DNA of 64,000 bases, taken from contig OZ245829.1 in the NCBI GenBank assembly GCA_965228625.1, positions 1,426,001-1,490,000 of the forward strand. The letters are read 5' to 3'. Of the stretch, positions 50,797 through 59,648 are shown piece by piece. The translations under genes were made by a program, and so were the position numbers. Numbering within the stretch: position 1 is the first letter of the stretch; each line of letters opens with the position of its first letter. This stretch comes from UBA2767 sp965228625 (lineage in GTDB: Bacteria > Pseudomonadota > Alphaproteobacteria > Rhizobiales > Methyloligellaceae). Under the pieces are notes generated by a model that worked only from the letters and a program-made list of their open reading frames with translations, was not told the origin of the DNA and ran no database searches.

Positions 50797-51663
50797 TTAC
50801 ATCTTGGCCTTGATGACCCGCTCCCGGTCGCGCTTCTCGATCTGGTCGAGGAAAGTCACGCGGATCTTTTTCGTAACGATATGACCCCACTGCGCGTTCA
50901 GGTTGGCAGAATAGATCGGCTCATATTTGAGGATATGCCGCTGTTCGACAACGTGGTCGGAAAGACTGTCCAGCACGAATGTGCGTCCGTCATGCTTGAC
51001 CGTCGTCACCGCGTGCATGATCCCGCGCTTGCGGTCATGGACGACCGCGAGACGCAGTTGGTCGTTGCGGAACCCGAGTTCGATCAGCGACCAGAACTTG
51101 ATCGCGGCGTAGTCCTCGCAATCGCCCCGGCCCCGCAGAAACTCGATCGGGCTTGCCCAGTGGTCCCGCACGCCGAACAGCTTGTCGTCGTCGGCATACG
51201 TCGCCATGGCGTTGATCGCCTTGTTGAGACGCGCCAACTGGATTTCCGGCGGCAGCCCCTTCAGGTCCTCGAGCAGAACCCGCCAGCGGCGCAATTCCTC
51301 GGGACAGTCGGCAGCGCCCGCCGTGCAGCGTTCATAGAGTTCGGATTCGTCGACGATACGCGTCAGGAGGCCCTTCCAGTCCCTTTCAAACCGGTGCTTG
51401 ACCGTCTTGAACTCGAATGAACCCAGAAGTCCGAACTTGAAGCCTCGCAGCTCCTTGCGGGGCTCGGCCTCCTTCGTATGATTGACGATGGCATTCTTCA
51501 GATTGATGCCGACATTCGGGAACGCCTGCGTCGAGTCGCCGCCAAGCATCGCCAGCGGCAGCAGAGCGCCGAGCACGCAGGCCGCGCGGCGAAAACGCGC
51601 GAACGCACCGGTTTCAGGATGTCTGGTAAGCCAATGACTGTTCGTCTCATATTGCTCGAGCAA
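50797..51663 (-). CDS. Transglutaminase-like cysteine peptidase (BTLCP, LapG-like)
   Basis: Exported protein of about 288 residues. A signal segment (about 30-45, ending TQA) precedes a BTLCP domain with Cys in GRGDCEDYA, His in GIMHAVTTV and Asp in FVLDSLSD. LapG-type members cut large surface adhesins exported by type I secretion and are gated by c-di-GMP through LapD. The gene follows the HlyD adaptor gene by 13 bases, which supports that role; no LapD or adhesin lies in the window. The start is uncertain: TTG 51663 follows the upstream stop, while the frame is open to a GTG at 51741 inside hlyD. Confidence 0.88.
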   Translation of the reverse strand: MLEQYETNSHWLTRHPETGAFARFRRAACVLGALLPLAMLGGDSTQAFPNVGINLKNAIVNHTKEAEPRKELRGFKFGLLGSFEFKTVKHRFERDWKGLLTRIVDESELYERCTAGAADCPEELRRWRVLLEDLKGLPPEIQLARLNKAINAMATYADDDKLFGVRDHWASPIEFLRGRGDCEDYAAIKFWSLIELGFRNDQLRLAVVHDRKRGIMHAVTTVKHDGRTFVLDSLSDHVVEQRHILKYEPIYSANLNAQWGHIVTKKIRVTFLDQIEKRDRERVIKAKM

Positions 51664-51676
51664 CGCGTTCTGCGCG

Positions 51677-53041
51677 CTACCGTTCGCGTAAGGCCTCTCG
51701 CTTGGCTTTGACGATCGGTTTGAGAATATAATCAAGGACACTCTTCTTCCCCGTTATGATGTCGACTTGCGCGACCATGCCGGGGATTATTGGCAGAGAC
51801 TCCTTGCCTTTCCGTAAAATATTCTCGTAAGTTCTTACAGTAACAAAGTAAAAACTTTCTTTCGTTTCCTCGTCCTTAATACTGTCTGAAGAGATTATCT
51901 CAACTTCTCCGTCGAGACCGCCATAGACGGTAAAGTCATAGGCCGTAATCTTAACAAGTGCTTTCTGTTTAGGGCTAACAAAAGCTATATCCTTGGGCGG
52001 AACGCGGACTTCGACCCGAAGCGTGTCCTCGATCGGGGTAATCTCGGCGAGCGGCTCGCCGGCGCGAACAACCCCGCCGATGGTGTTCGTTTGCAGCTTG
52101 TTGACGATACCGTCCACAGGTGAACGAATGTCCGTGCGCACGACCCTGTCCGACGCCGCCTTGATCGACTGATCGACGACCGACAGTTCGGAAAGCTTGG
52201 CGTTCAGCTCGGTCTGCGCGTTCTGGCGGAACGTCAGTTTTTGTTCGTCGATCAGCCGTTCCGCCTCGCGGACCGAGGCCTCGACGCGCGGAATCGCCTG
52301 TTTGGTCGAGGCAAGCTGACCTCTGAGGTCCGAAAGTTCCCGCTCCAGCCGCAAGACGTCGGTTCTGGAGACGATGCCGCGCTTTGCCAATGGTTCCTTG
52401 AGCTTGAATTCCTTCTGCGCGATCTCCAGGCCGTTCTCGAAACGCTTGCGGTCCTCATCGAGCTCGGCCAGTTCCTGGCGCCGCTGCTGAAGCCGTTCAC
52501 GATGCAGGCTGAGCTGGTTCTCCAGGGCCGACTTGCGGATCTCGAACAGGGTCTTCTCATTGCCGGTTGTCGCCGTAGCGCGCTTCAGGAGATCGGGGGC
52601 AAATTCGACCTTGTTCGCATCCGGGTCCTCGGCCTCGGTCCGCAACCGCTGCACCTGGGCACGCAGGCTGAGCTGCTTCGCCTCGAGCTCGCCGAGGTCG
52701 GACGAAAAGCCCGTATCGTCAATGCGCAGGAGAATCTGGCCCTTTTTGACCGTATCGCCTTCCCGCACGAAGATGTCCTCGACGATCCCGCCTTCCAGGC
52801 TCTGCACCACCTGCTTTTTCGAGGACGGGATCACCTGCCCCTCGCCCCGCGTCACCTCGTCGATTTCGGCGAAATAGGCCCAGCCGATGAAGGCGAGGAA
52901 CAGTGCGGCGCACGCGGTGAGGAAAATCGCCGACATCCGCGACGGCGCCCCGCGCAACGCGGCTTCGGCGTCGCGAACGAAATTGAGATCCTCACGCTCC
53001 TGCGGCGTGGTCATCCATTTGTTCAGATCGCGGGTCGACAT
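51677..53041 (-). CDS. HlyD-family type I secretion adaptor (LapC-like)
   Basis: Membrane-fusion protein of 454 residues. A short cytoplasmic N terminus is followed by one transmembrane helix (about 40-60), a barrel/lipoyl segment (GIVEDIFVREGDTVKKGQILLRID), a long coiled-coil hairpin (about 110-310), and the second lipoyl half and beta domain (VDGIVNKLQTNTIGGVVRAGEPLAEITP). A C-terminal motif IPGMVAQVDIITGKKSVLDYILKP ends the protein. It joins the ABC transporter to TolC. It is separated from those two genes by about 4 kb containing unrelated genes, unlike the usual compact operon. Confidence 0.94.
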   Translation of the reverse strand: MSTRDLNKWMTTPQEREDLNFVRDAEAALRGAPSRMSAIFLTACAALFLAFIGWAYFAEIDEVTRGEGQVIPSSKKQVVQSLEGGIVEDIFVREGDTVKKGQILLRIDDTGFSSDLGELEAKQLSLRAQVQRLRTEAEDPDANKVEFAPDLLKRATATTGNEKTLFEIRKSALENQLSLHRERLQQRRQELAELDEDRKRFENGLEIAQKEFKLKEPLAKRGIVSRTDVLRLERELSDLRGQLASTKQAIPRVEASVREAERLIDEQKLTFRQNAQTELNAKLSELSVVDQSIKAASDRVVRTDIRSPVDGIVNKLQTNTIGGVVRAGEPLAEITPIEDTLRVEVRVPPKDIAFVSPKQKALVKITAYDFTVYGGLDGEVEIISSDSIKDEETKESFYFVTVRTYENILRKGKESLPIIPGMVAQVDIITGKKSVLDYILKPIVKAKREALRER

Positions 53042-53240
53042 GGGGGCTGCCCTTCGGTCATTTCAACCAGAGCGGACTTTCTCTCATGTTCGAGAAATAC
53101 GCTGTATTTGCGGTTAAGAAAACTGAACTTTGCGCAACAAAAATTGCACGCCGCCGTTCAGCCGCGCGCCGCACGCGACGGTTCGCGGCGACGCCGGATC
53201 AAAGATAACGGAAGATGTAGAAACGGTCTATCGCGGCCGG

Positions 53241-53645
53241 TCAGTGGCCCATATAGCTCAGCATCCGCTCGTAGAAGCACTCGCATTTCTGCAGCGTGAC
53301 GTAGTCGGGCCGCTTTTTCCATTTCCAGCGCTTGCGCAGATAGCCGTAGCTTCGCGCACAGTTGATTTTCGCCTGACCTGCCCACACGAACAGAGGCGAC
53401 TGGGAATAGACCGCGCGATTTGAATTCGCGACGCCGGATGCGTGCTCGTAGCGCCGCCAGACCTCCGCCTTGAGTTCGCGCAGGTTCATGTAGTTGACGA
53501 GTTCATCAGCATCTTCGACGAAACGGCAGCGTGAATGCGTCGCCAGGCTGCCTTTCGAATAGCCGATGTCTCCGCCCGCCTTGGCCGGCGGCGTGGCCAC
53601 GAAAAGGAAACTGAATGCAATTGCCGTCGCAAGAATGGCTTTCAT
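53241..53645 (-). CDS. Hypothetical exported Cys-containing protein
   Basis: Protein of 134 residues with a clear signal peptide (hydrophobic 5-20, cleavage after AKA). The mature part is basic and helical with five cysteines (HSRC, INC, KCEC), probably disulfide-linked. No family recognised. ATG 53645 has AGGGGGG four bases upstream. It lies 200 bases upstream of hlyD on the same strand, inside the secretion locus; it may be an accessory protein, but nothing in its sequence shows this. Confidence 0.72.
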   Translation of the reverse strand: MKAILATAIAFSFLFVATPPAKAGGDIGYSKGSLATHSRCRFVEDADELVNYMNLRELKAEVWRRYEHASGVANSNRAVYSQSPLFVWAGQAKINCARSYGYLRKRWKWKKRPDYVTLQKCECFYERMLSYMGH

Positions 53646-53801
53646 GTCGCCCCCCTGACCGGTCAGCGGCCGAGAACACAAAATACGCCATCGGTCATTG
53701 CAGTAATCACCGACGTTACAGTTGTCTCACCGCCATCCTGCCAATGCAAGCAACAGCGAAACCCATCAAACCTTTGAAAGCGAGAAAGTTCGTACCTGTT
53801 G

Positions 53802-54272
53802 CTAGATCGCAACAGAATCCGTGTCGGCGTCCGCATCGATCACGATCGTGACCTGCGGAAACAGCAGTTCCTGAGACAGATGCGCCACATCGGGCGGTTC
53901 CGTCGCCTTCGGCGCCCCGTCAGTTGCCTCCGGAGCCGCCGGCTCGCTGGCAGCATTTTCCCCAAGAATGGCAATGGCTTCGAGCTCGGCGCTCACACTG
54001 CCCGCGTCCAGGAGGTCGTTGAGATCGACCGACTCAAGGCCTGATTCCGCGTAATCCAGCCAATCAGCACCGGTCGACAGATCTCCCACGGACACTTCCA
54101 GAGACACCTCGTCATGCGCATCATCAGATGCCGGATCGTACACGGTATTGAGCACCCCCGTCTCATCGCTATGTGCAGCCGACGGGGTGACATCGGTCCA
54201 GCTCACCTCTGCCGCATCGGGCACGGTGAGTTCGTCCACCAAAGGCGCAAGGGTCTTGAGGTCAATGTCCAT
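53802..54272 (-). CDS. Hypothetical acidic protein in the type I secretion locus
   Basis: Protein of 156 residues, strongly acidic, with almost no Lys or Arg. It has no signal peptide. It contains VDLNDLLDAGS, which resembles short segments in the C-terminal domains of large type I secretion substrates, and it ends in a hydrophobic/acidic tail (VTIVIDADADTDSVAI). Acidic composition, low positive charge and an aliphatic C terminus fit a type I secretion cargo, but RTX nonapeptides are absent. The ATG at 54272 has only a weak ribosome binding site. Function unknown. Confidence 0.6.
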   Translation of the reverse strand: MDIDLKTLAPLVDELTVPDAAEVSWTDVTPSAAHSDETGVLNTVYDPASDDAHDEVSLEVSVGDLSTGADWLDYAESGLESVDLNDLLDAGSVSAELEAIAILGENAASEPAAPEATDGAPKATEPPDVAHLSQELLFPQVTIVIDADADTDSVAI

Positions 54273-54488
54273 GTTTCGTGCCAATTCTCGTCCCTCGATC
54301 GGCCAGCAGACGAACGGCCCCAAACGCTCACCTCATACACAAACTATAGTACGCGATCTGAAGAGTAGCACAATTTGCGCCCATAAGCCATTGAACCAGC
54401 TCAAGAACATTGCGGCCGGCATATGGCAGAATCGGCCGGAGCCGGCATCTGTGCCGCTTCGGCGTTCCACCGCAATGATCTGTGGGAG

Positions 54489-54779
54489 CTATTTCTTGCC
54501 TTTGGCGCCGTCCGCGTCCTTGCCGGCGCGCGACAGATTAGCGAGGCTCTGCGCCAATTGCAGAGCCGCTTCACGGCTCAACACCAGCCGCGCGACCAGC
54601 GCCCGATGCACCTCGGGGTCCTTGCCCGGCGCGGCAACGCTCCAGCGGTGCGCCGCCAGATTGATCGAGACGCATCCGCTGATAACGCCGGCTCCGACGA
54701 CATCAGTGGCGAAGATCTCGTGGACACCGTCGTTGTCAACAAGCGCTGGGACCGGCGGTGTCTTCGGTTTTTGAGCCAT
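54489..54779 (-). CDS. Small hypothetical protein, DUF3467-like
   Basis: Protein of 96 residues: a Pro-rich start (MAQKPKTPPVPALVDNDG), a strand pair EIFATDVVGAGVISGCVSINLA, then RALVARLVLSREAALQLAQSLANL and a basic tail. The order (two strands with a turn, then an xxRLVLSxxxAxxL helix) recalls DUF3467, but the match is weak. ATG 54779 has GGGGA eight bases upstream; ATGs at 54800 and 54839 are also in frame. First minus-strand gene of the hlyD side of the locus. Confidence 0.6.
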   Translation of the reverse strand: MAQKPKTPPVPALVDNDGVHEIFATDVVGAGVISGCVSINLAAHRWSVAAPGKDPEVHRALVARLVLSREAALQLAQSLANLSRAGKDADGAKGKK

Positions 54780-55048
54780 TTCGTCATCCCCGTTGGCCAT
54801 CGGCAGGACACTCCCGTGTTTTTTGGGAGCTCCTGCCATAGATAGGCTCTGTGCCTTGCCGCACAAGGTCTGCCCGAGACTACATCTCTGCCGCAACACC
54901 CTTTCGGGCCGTTACCCGTGGCGCTGCACCGCGTCGATGCGTTCCGCCAGCGCCTCCCCGCGGAACCGCGCACATGGTCCGTTAACCGTTCGCATCGAGA
55001 TCAGCCGAATTTACATATATGGCGATCTTTCAACGCTAGAATTGGCGA

Positions 55049-56365
55049 ATGTCGAGGAAACCCGCTCACATACCGCTCCAGCGTGCGCCCGGACCCGCGG
55101 CTGCCAGACGACCCGCGCCCGGGTACGAGCGCAAGATCCACTTCCTGCTGACGGACGCCTATCTCGCGGTCGCCAACAGCGGCAAACCCATGACGCGCCT
55201 GGGGCTCGAAGCGTTGTGCCTGATTGGCCGCGGCGCAAATGACCTCATGAAGCAGAGACGCGCCGGTGCAGGCTATCCGCCGGCATCGATGGACCAGCTT
55301 CAGGTGATCCGCGAACGCTGGCTGGAGGCTTTTGAGCTCAATCCGGACAGGACTTCACGCAATGCGGCGCGGGAGGCGGAGCTCGCGGCAAGCCTGTCGG
55401 ACGACCTGTTCTTCCAACTGATGCAGAACGCCAATGACGCCAGCGCGGCCGCGCTTGGGGACGGCAGCGCGATGATGCCGGGCAAGGGCGGCAGGGGTTT
55501 TCGATCGGTCTTGAGCCTGACCGACCAGCCGCGCGTCCACTCAGGCAGGATCAGCTTCACATTCGATCCGGCTCAGGCACGGAAGGCGCTCAAGAAGCGC
55601 CTCGGGCGCCAGACACCTACGGACATGCCGGTTTTGCGGCTGCCCTTCCCCTTCGCCGCGAAGGACGAGCCGGGTCCCGTTCGCGAGCTGATCGCGCAAT
55701 ACGAGACCGTCATCGTGATCCCGTTCCGCAGCCTCAGGGCCTGCGAGCGTTGCCGCGCGGGATGGGAAAAGGCCGTCGACGACATGAGCCTGCTTAAGCG
55801 CCTGCCGGCCATCAATCTCATGATCTGGGAGCGTGACGACGCGATCACTCAGTACAAGCGGACCATCCGCGACAACGTGGATCGCAGGTTGAGACCCGCC
55901 AGCCCGAGCCGCAAACCTGCATCCGTGGCGCTTTCGGTCGGCAACAGGACGTCCGGCCTGAAACCGGCGGCCAGGCGAACCCCGACAATCACCGCCAGTT
56001 CACTCACCGTGCGAAAAGGTGCGGCCAAACCACCCCCACGTCTCAAGCTCAAACTGCGTGCCGGGGTCGTGCCTCACATCGAAGAGAAACCAGCTCCGGC
56101 CAGGAAGCGCGCGAAGAAATCGAACGGCGCGGCCGCATCGAAAAACACGAAGGCCGGGAAAGCGCGGAACACGACAAACGGCAGCACGGCATCGAAGTCG
56201 AAATCCAAATCCGCGAAGAAAGCGGCAACAAAGAAACCTGCCGCACGAAGCAAGCAGGCCGGCAAGACAAAAACCGCCAGTGCCAAGAAACCGGCCGGCC
56301 GGAAGGCTCGGGCGAAGCCGGGAGGCGCCCGCGCCGGGAAAACAAAAAAATCCACGAAATCATAG
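55049..56365 (+). CDS. Degenerate sacsin/Hsp90-type GHKL protein with histone-H1-like tail
   Basis: Protein of 438 residues without a family I can name. Residues about 116-265 resemble the sacsin-like GHKL ATPase fold: N-box-like DDLFFQLMQNANDAS, then GGRGFRSVLSLTDQPRVHSG and later YETVIVIPFRSL. The roughly 50 residues that normally carry the G1 (DxG) nucleotide loop are missing between the first two, so ATP binding is doubtful. Residues about 335-438 are a low-complexity Lys/Ala/Arg/Pro tail like histone H1, likely to bind nucleic acid. The gene sits on the plus strand between halves of a type I secretion locus and just before a ribbon-helix-helix regulator. Start ATG lacks a clear Shine-Dalgarno. 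Confidence 0.7.
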   Translation: MSRKPAHIPLQRAPGPAAARRPAPGYERKIHFLLTDAYLAVANSGKPMTRLGLEALCLIGRGANDLMKQRRAGAGYPPASMDQLQVIRERWLEAFELNPDRTSRNAAREAELAASLSDDLFFQLMQNANDASAAALGDGSAMMPGKGGRGFRSVLSLTDQPRVHSGRISFTFDPAQARKALKKRLGRQTPTDMPVLRLPFPFAAKDEPGPVRELIAQYETVIVIPFRSLRACERCRAGWEKAVDDMSLLKRLPAINLMIWERDDAITQYKRTIRDNVDRRLRPASPSRKPASVALSVGNRTSGLKPAARRTPTITASSLTVRKGAAKPPPRLKLKLRAGVVPHIEEKPAPARKRAKKSNGAAASKNTKAGKARNTTNGSTASKSKSKSAKKAATKKPAARSKQAGKTKTASAKKPAGRKARAKPGGARAGKTKKSTKS

Positions 56366-56467
56366 ATTTCGGCCAATAAGCCTTAGATGCGGCTTGCACG
56401 CGGGCCGCGCCGCCGGACATCGGCCCCCCTCCTGATCACACAACCGCCACCGCATCTTGAATTAACG

Positions 56468-56493
56468 TTTCTATACAATATGTTGTATAGAAA
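56468..56493. promoter_or_regulatory. Perfect 26-bp palindrome, likely operator of the RHH-PAS gene
   Basis: TTTCTATACAA (56468-56478), TATG, TTGTATAGAAA (56483-56493): 11-bp arms with a 4-base centre in an otherwise GC-rich intergenic region, 77-102 bases upstream of the regulator start. It could overlap a -10 element (TATACAAT). Ribbon-helix-helix dimers typically bind such sites, so autoregulation is likely. Confidence 0.65.
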
Positions 56494-56569
56494 TCCCGAT
56501 CCAGAGCGTTGGACCGGTGAGCCTGCCAAGGCCGGCCTGTAGAAGAAACGGGGAGGTTTGCAACCTGAT

Positions 56570-57181
56570 ATGGAGATGAATCCGGCCTGGTTGAAGCCGC
56601 GGCAACGCATCCTTCAGCGCGACGGTAAACGCATTTCGATTCGCCTTGAAGAGGAGTTCTGGGAGCAACTGGAATTCTGCGCCAAGGACGAAGGCGTCAA
56701 GCTGACCGACCTGGTCTTCAGCGTCATCGGAGAGGCTGAAGCGTCGAACCGGACGTCGCTGCTGCGCATCTACTGCGCGCGGTGGATGCGCCGGAAGGTC
56801 GTTCAGACCTTCCTGACGAAATCCAATGCGGACATACAAGGCATCATCGCGAGCTGTCCGGTTCCGTGCGTGATCGTCAGCAGCGAGAAACGGCTGATCG
56901 CCCAGAATACGGCATTCAGCGAGAAGGTGCTCGGATCGCTTCTTTCGCCTGACATGTGGAGCGACGCCGACACGGTCGTGCGGTTTTCCCTCAGCAAGCC
57001 GATTGACCGGATCATCGAAGAACTGACGACGGGCTCCGGATCCTATGTGGAGACGAACGTTGCGTTCACCCGCGGCTCGGCCATCGTGCAGATGGTCGGG
57101 CGCTTCTGCATGCTCAACCAGAAGGCAACCGAGGCGTCGCCGCTGATCTGCTTCCTCGGTACGCTGAACAAGAAACGATGA
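56570..57181 (+). CDS. Ribbon-helix-helix - PAS-like regulator
   Basis: Protein of 203 residues. The N-terminal part is RHH_4-like: KRISIRLEEEFWEQLEFCAKDEG (strand then helix A), LTDLVFSVIGEAEASNRTSLLRIYCARW (helix B). From about 90 there is a PAS-like region (IASCPVPCVIVSSEKRLIAQNTAFSEKVLG), then a beta-rich C terminus. It would be a DNA-binding sensor with a small-molecule or protein input. A perfect 26-bp palindrome lies upstream. ATG 56570 is 13 bases from GGGGAGG; TTG at 56558 and ATG 56576 are alternatives. It converges on the ABC transporter gene. Confidence 0.78.
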   Translation: MEMNPAWLKPRQRILQRDGKRISIRLEEEFWEQLEFCAKDEGVKLTDLVFSVIGEAEASNRTSLLRIYCARWMRRKVVQTFLTKSNADIQGIIASCPVPCVIVSSEKRLIAQNTAFSEKVLGSLLSPDMWSDADTVVRFSLSKPIDRIIEELTTGSGSYVETNVAFTRGSAIVQMVGRFCMLNQKATEASPLICFLGTLNKKR

Positions 57182-57203
57182 GCAAAAACGTCTCAACCGA
57201 CGT

Positions 57204-59558
57204 CTACTCCGCGGCGCCTGCCTTCTTCGAGGTTTTGGCCTTTGGGCCGCTTTGCGCTCCCGGCGCATCCTGGGCGGCGGTCCGGTCCGGCGGCTGATTT
57301 GCGGCTTTGACCGGGTGCGCCGGCTCGCCTCCCCCGGGCGTGACGATCCTGCCGACCTGAGACGAGCCAGCGGCTTTTTCGCGGCCGCTCGCCTTCTCCT
57401 TGAGCATCTTCAGGACCTTGTCACGCGGGCCATCGGCAACCAGGGCGCCGTTTTCAAGCACGACGAGACGGGTCACCAATGTCAGCACAGCGGTCCGGTG
57501 GGTGGTGAGGATCACCGTCTGGTCCGGCCGGAATGCGGTTTTGAGCCGCTCGATCAGAGCGCGCTCGGATGCCATGTCCATGGACCCGGACGGCTCGTCG
57601 AGAAAAACGACCAGCGGGTCGAACAGAAAGGCGCGCGCCAGCGCAATGGCCTGGCGTTGTCCGCTGGAGAGGAACCGTCCCGTCTCTCCAACCGGCATAT
57701 TGAAACCTTGCGGATGCGACTTCACGAAGTCGGACACGCCGGCCAGATCCGCCGCCCGGAGCATGAGATCGTCGGACACATAGGGCGCACCGAGCACGAT
57801 GTTGTCACGCACGCTGCCGTGGAACATCGCCGAGTCCTGGGAGACGAAGGCCACGCGCCGGCGTACATCGCTCGGGTGGTACTGGCGGATATCGACGCCG
57901 TCCAGCAGAAGCGCGCCGTCGCTCGGCACGTAAAGGCGGGCGATCAGGCGGCCGAGCGTGGTCTTTCCCGAGCCGATCCGGCCGATCACACCGACCCGTT
58001 CGCCGGGCTCGATCTTGAGCGAGAAATCCTTCAGCGCCGCCTGCTCGGAGCCGGGATAGTGGAACGTCACATTGTCGAACTCGACCGACCCGGATGTCAG
58101 CGAACGGTTGATATGCCGCCCGTGCGCATCGTCCTCGCCCGGCACCGACATGATCTGGTTCAGCACGTTGAGGGAGTGGAACGCCTGCTGCGAGCGGCCG
58201 ATCGTGCCGGCAATCTGCCCAAGCGGTCCGACGGCGCGGCCGGCGAGAATGACCGCGGCAATAATAGCGCCCGGCGACACCTCGCCTTCATTGAAAAGAT
58301 ACACGCCGATGATGACGACGCCGACGGTAACGAGCTGTTGTGCGAATGCGGTGAAGTTCATGCCGACCGCGGAAATCATGCGCATCGACTCCGCTGTCTT
58401 CGCATTCTGTCCGACAAACTGCTCCCACTTGGTCTGGAACTGGCTCTCCGCGCGCGAGGTCTTGATGGTCTCGAGACCGGTCAGGGCCTCGATGAGGATC
58501 GAATGCCGGTGGGTCGCCTCGGACTGCGCGCGGTCCACGGTGTTGCGCAACGGGATCTGCAACAGCACCCCGGCAATGAGGACAAGGACAACCGCGATGG
58601 CGGGCGCAAGCGCGACGATGCCGGCGATCTGGTAGATGATGAAAATGAACAGCCAGATGAACACGAAGTCGGTCAGGGTCACGACCGTGTTCGACGTGAA
58701 GAACTCGCGGACGGTCTCGAAGTCGCGCAACTGGTTGGCGAACTCACCCGTCTTCATGGGCCGCTGACTGAGATCCAGATTGAGAACGTGACCGAACAGG
58801 CGGCTGGCCAGCAAGATGTCCGCGCGGCGCCCGGCATTACCGATCAGGGCATTGCGGAGCATCTTCAGGATGAAATCGAACAGGATCGCCAGCCCGATAC
58901 CGATGGCCAGCACCCAGAGCGTTGGGATCGCCTTGTTCGGAAGAACCCGGTCATAGACGTTCATGATGAACAGGGGTGACGCTAGGGCCAGCACGTTGAT
59001 TAGCGCCGCGGCGACGAGAATCTGCAGGTAGTTCGGCCAGAGCGGCTTGACCGCGCTCCAGAACCAGTCCTTGCCGTCTGCCTCGTCGACGTCTTTGTCG
59101 TTCTGCTGAAACTGGTATTCGGGCTTGATGAGAATGACGTAGCCGGAATAGCGCTCGGCCAGCTCGGAGGTCTTGACCGCGGCGACACCGCGACCGGTCT
59201 CGGGTACGACGACCTTGGCCTGGTCGTTGTCGCCAAGCTCGACGAGAACGATCGCCTCGTTGGAGTCGAGCAGAAGAATGGCCGGCAGGAACAGCGAGCT
59301 GAGTTTGTCCAGCGGGCGGCGTACGATTCGGGCCGAGAGGCCGGCGCGCGCGGCGGCGCGCGGAAACAGGCGCGGTGTCAGAAGTCCGTCCTGCAGCGGC
59401 AGGCCGGACACGAGCGCCGAGGGCGGTATGGAGCGATCGAAATGCCGCCCCATGAATTCGAGGCATCCGAGCAGGCTGTCGCCGTGGACGTCCTCGGCGG
59501 CGAGGCTCTGCGCGGATTCAGATTGTTCGATCTCTGCCGCTGGGTTTTTCTCTGCCAT
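57204..59558 (-). CDS. Type I secretion ABC transporter, permease/ATPase (LapB-like)
   Basis: Transporter of 784 residues. The N-terminal C39-like domain (about 30-150) lacks a convincing catalytic Cys-His pair and probably acts as a substrate-docking domain. Six transmembrane helices follow (about 170-460). The ATPase has Walker A GRIGSGKTT, signature LSSGQRQAIALARA and Walker B LVVFLDEPS. The C-terminal extension (about 720-784) is rich in Pro, Ala and Lys. The overall layout matches LapB-type exporters of large repeat adhesins. It lies 90 bases downstream of tolC and is separated from hlyD by the two plus-strand genes and three small genes. Confidence 0.94.
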   Translation of the reverse strand: MAEKNPAAEIEQSESAQSLAAEDVHGDSLLGCLEFMGRHFDRSIPPSALVSGLPLQDGLLTPRLFPRAAARAGLSARIVRRPLDKLSSLFLPAILLLDSNEAIVLVELGDNDQAKVVVPETGRGVAAVKTSELAERYSGYVILIKPEYQFQQNDKDVDEADGKDWFWSAVKPLWPNYLQILVAAALINVLALASPLFIMNVYDRVLPNKAIPTLWVLAIGIGLAILFDFILKMLRNALIGNAGRRADILLASRLFGHVLNLDLSQRPMKTGEFANQLRDFETVREFFTSNTVVTLTDFVFIWLFIFIIYQIAGIVALAPAIAVVLVLIAGVLLQIPLRNTVDRAQSEATHRHSILIEALTGLETIKTSRAESQFQTKWEQFVGQNAKTAESMRMISAVGMNFTAFAQQLVTVGVVIIGVYLFNEGEVSPGAIIAAVILAGRAVGPLGQIAGTIGRSQQAFHSLNVLNQIMSVPGEDDAHGRHINRSLTSGSVEFDNVTFHYPGSEQAALKDFSLKIEPGERVGVIGRIGSGKTTLGRLIARLYVPSDGALLLDGVDIRQYHPSDVRRRVAFVSQDSAMFHGSVRDNIVLGAPYVSDDLMLRAADLAGVSDFVKSHPQGFNMPVGETGRFLSSGQRQAIALARAFLFDPLVVFLDEPSGSMDMASERALIERLKTAFRPDQTVILTTHRTAVLTLVTRLVVLENGALVADGPRDKVLKMLKEKASGREKAAGSSQVGRIVTPGGGEPAHPVKAANQPPDRTAAQDAPGAQSGPKAKTSKKAGAAE

Positions 59559-59648
59559 GGCTCACGTTCGCCCGCTCACCGCAAAACACGAGTCTACCGC
59601 CACCCCGAAAAGGGGCGACACCTGCGGTTCTCGCACGCGAAACTTAAA

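Noticed and set aside
56558..56576. TTG start for the RHH-PAS regulator
   Set aside because: It sits almost on top of the GGGGAGG ribosome binding site; the ATG at 56570 is a more plausible start.
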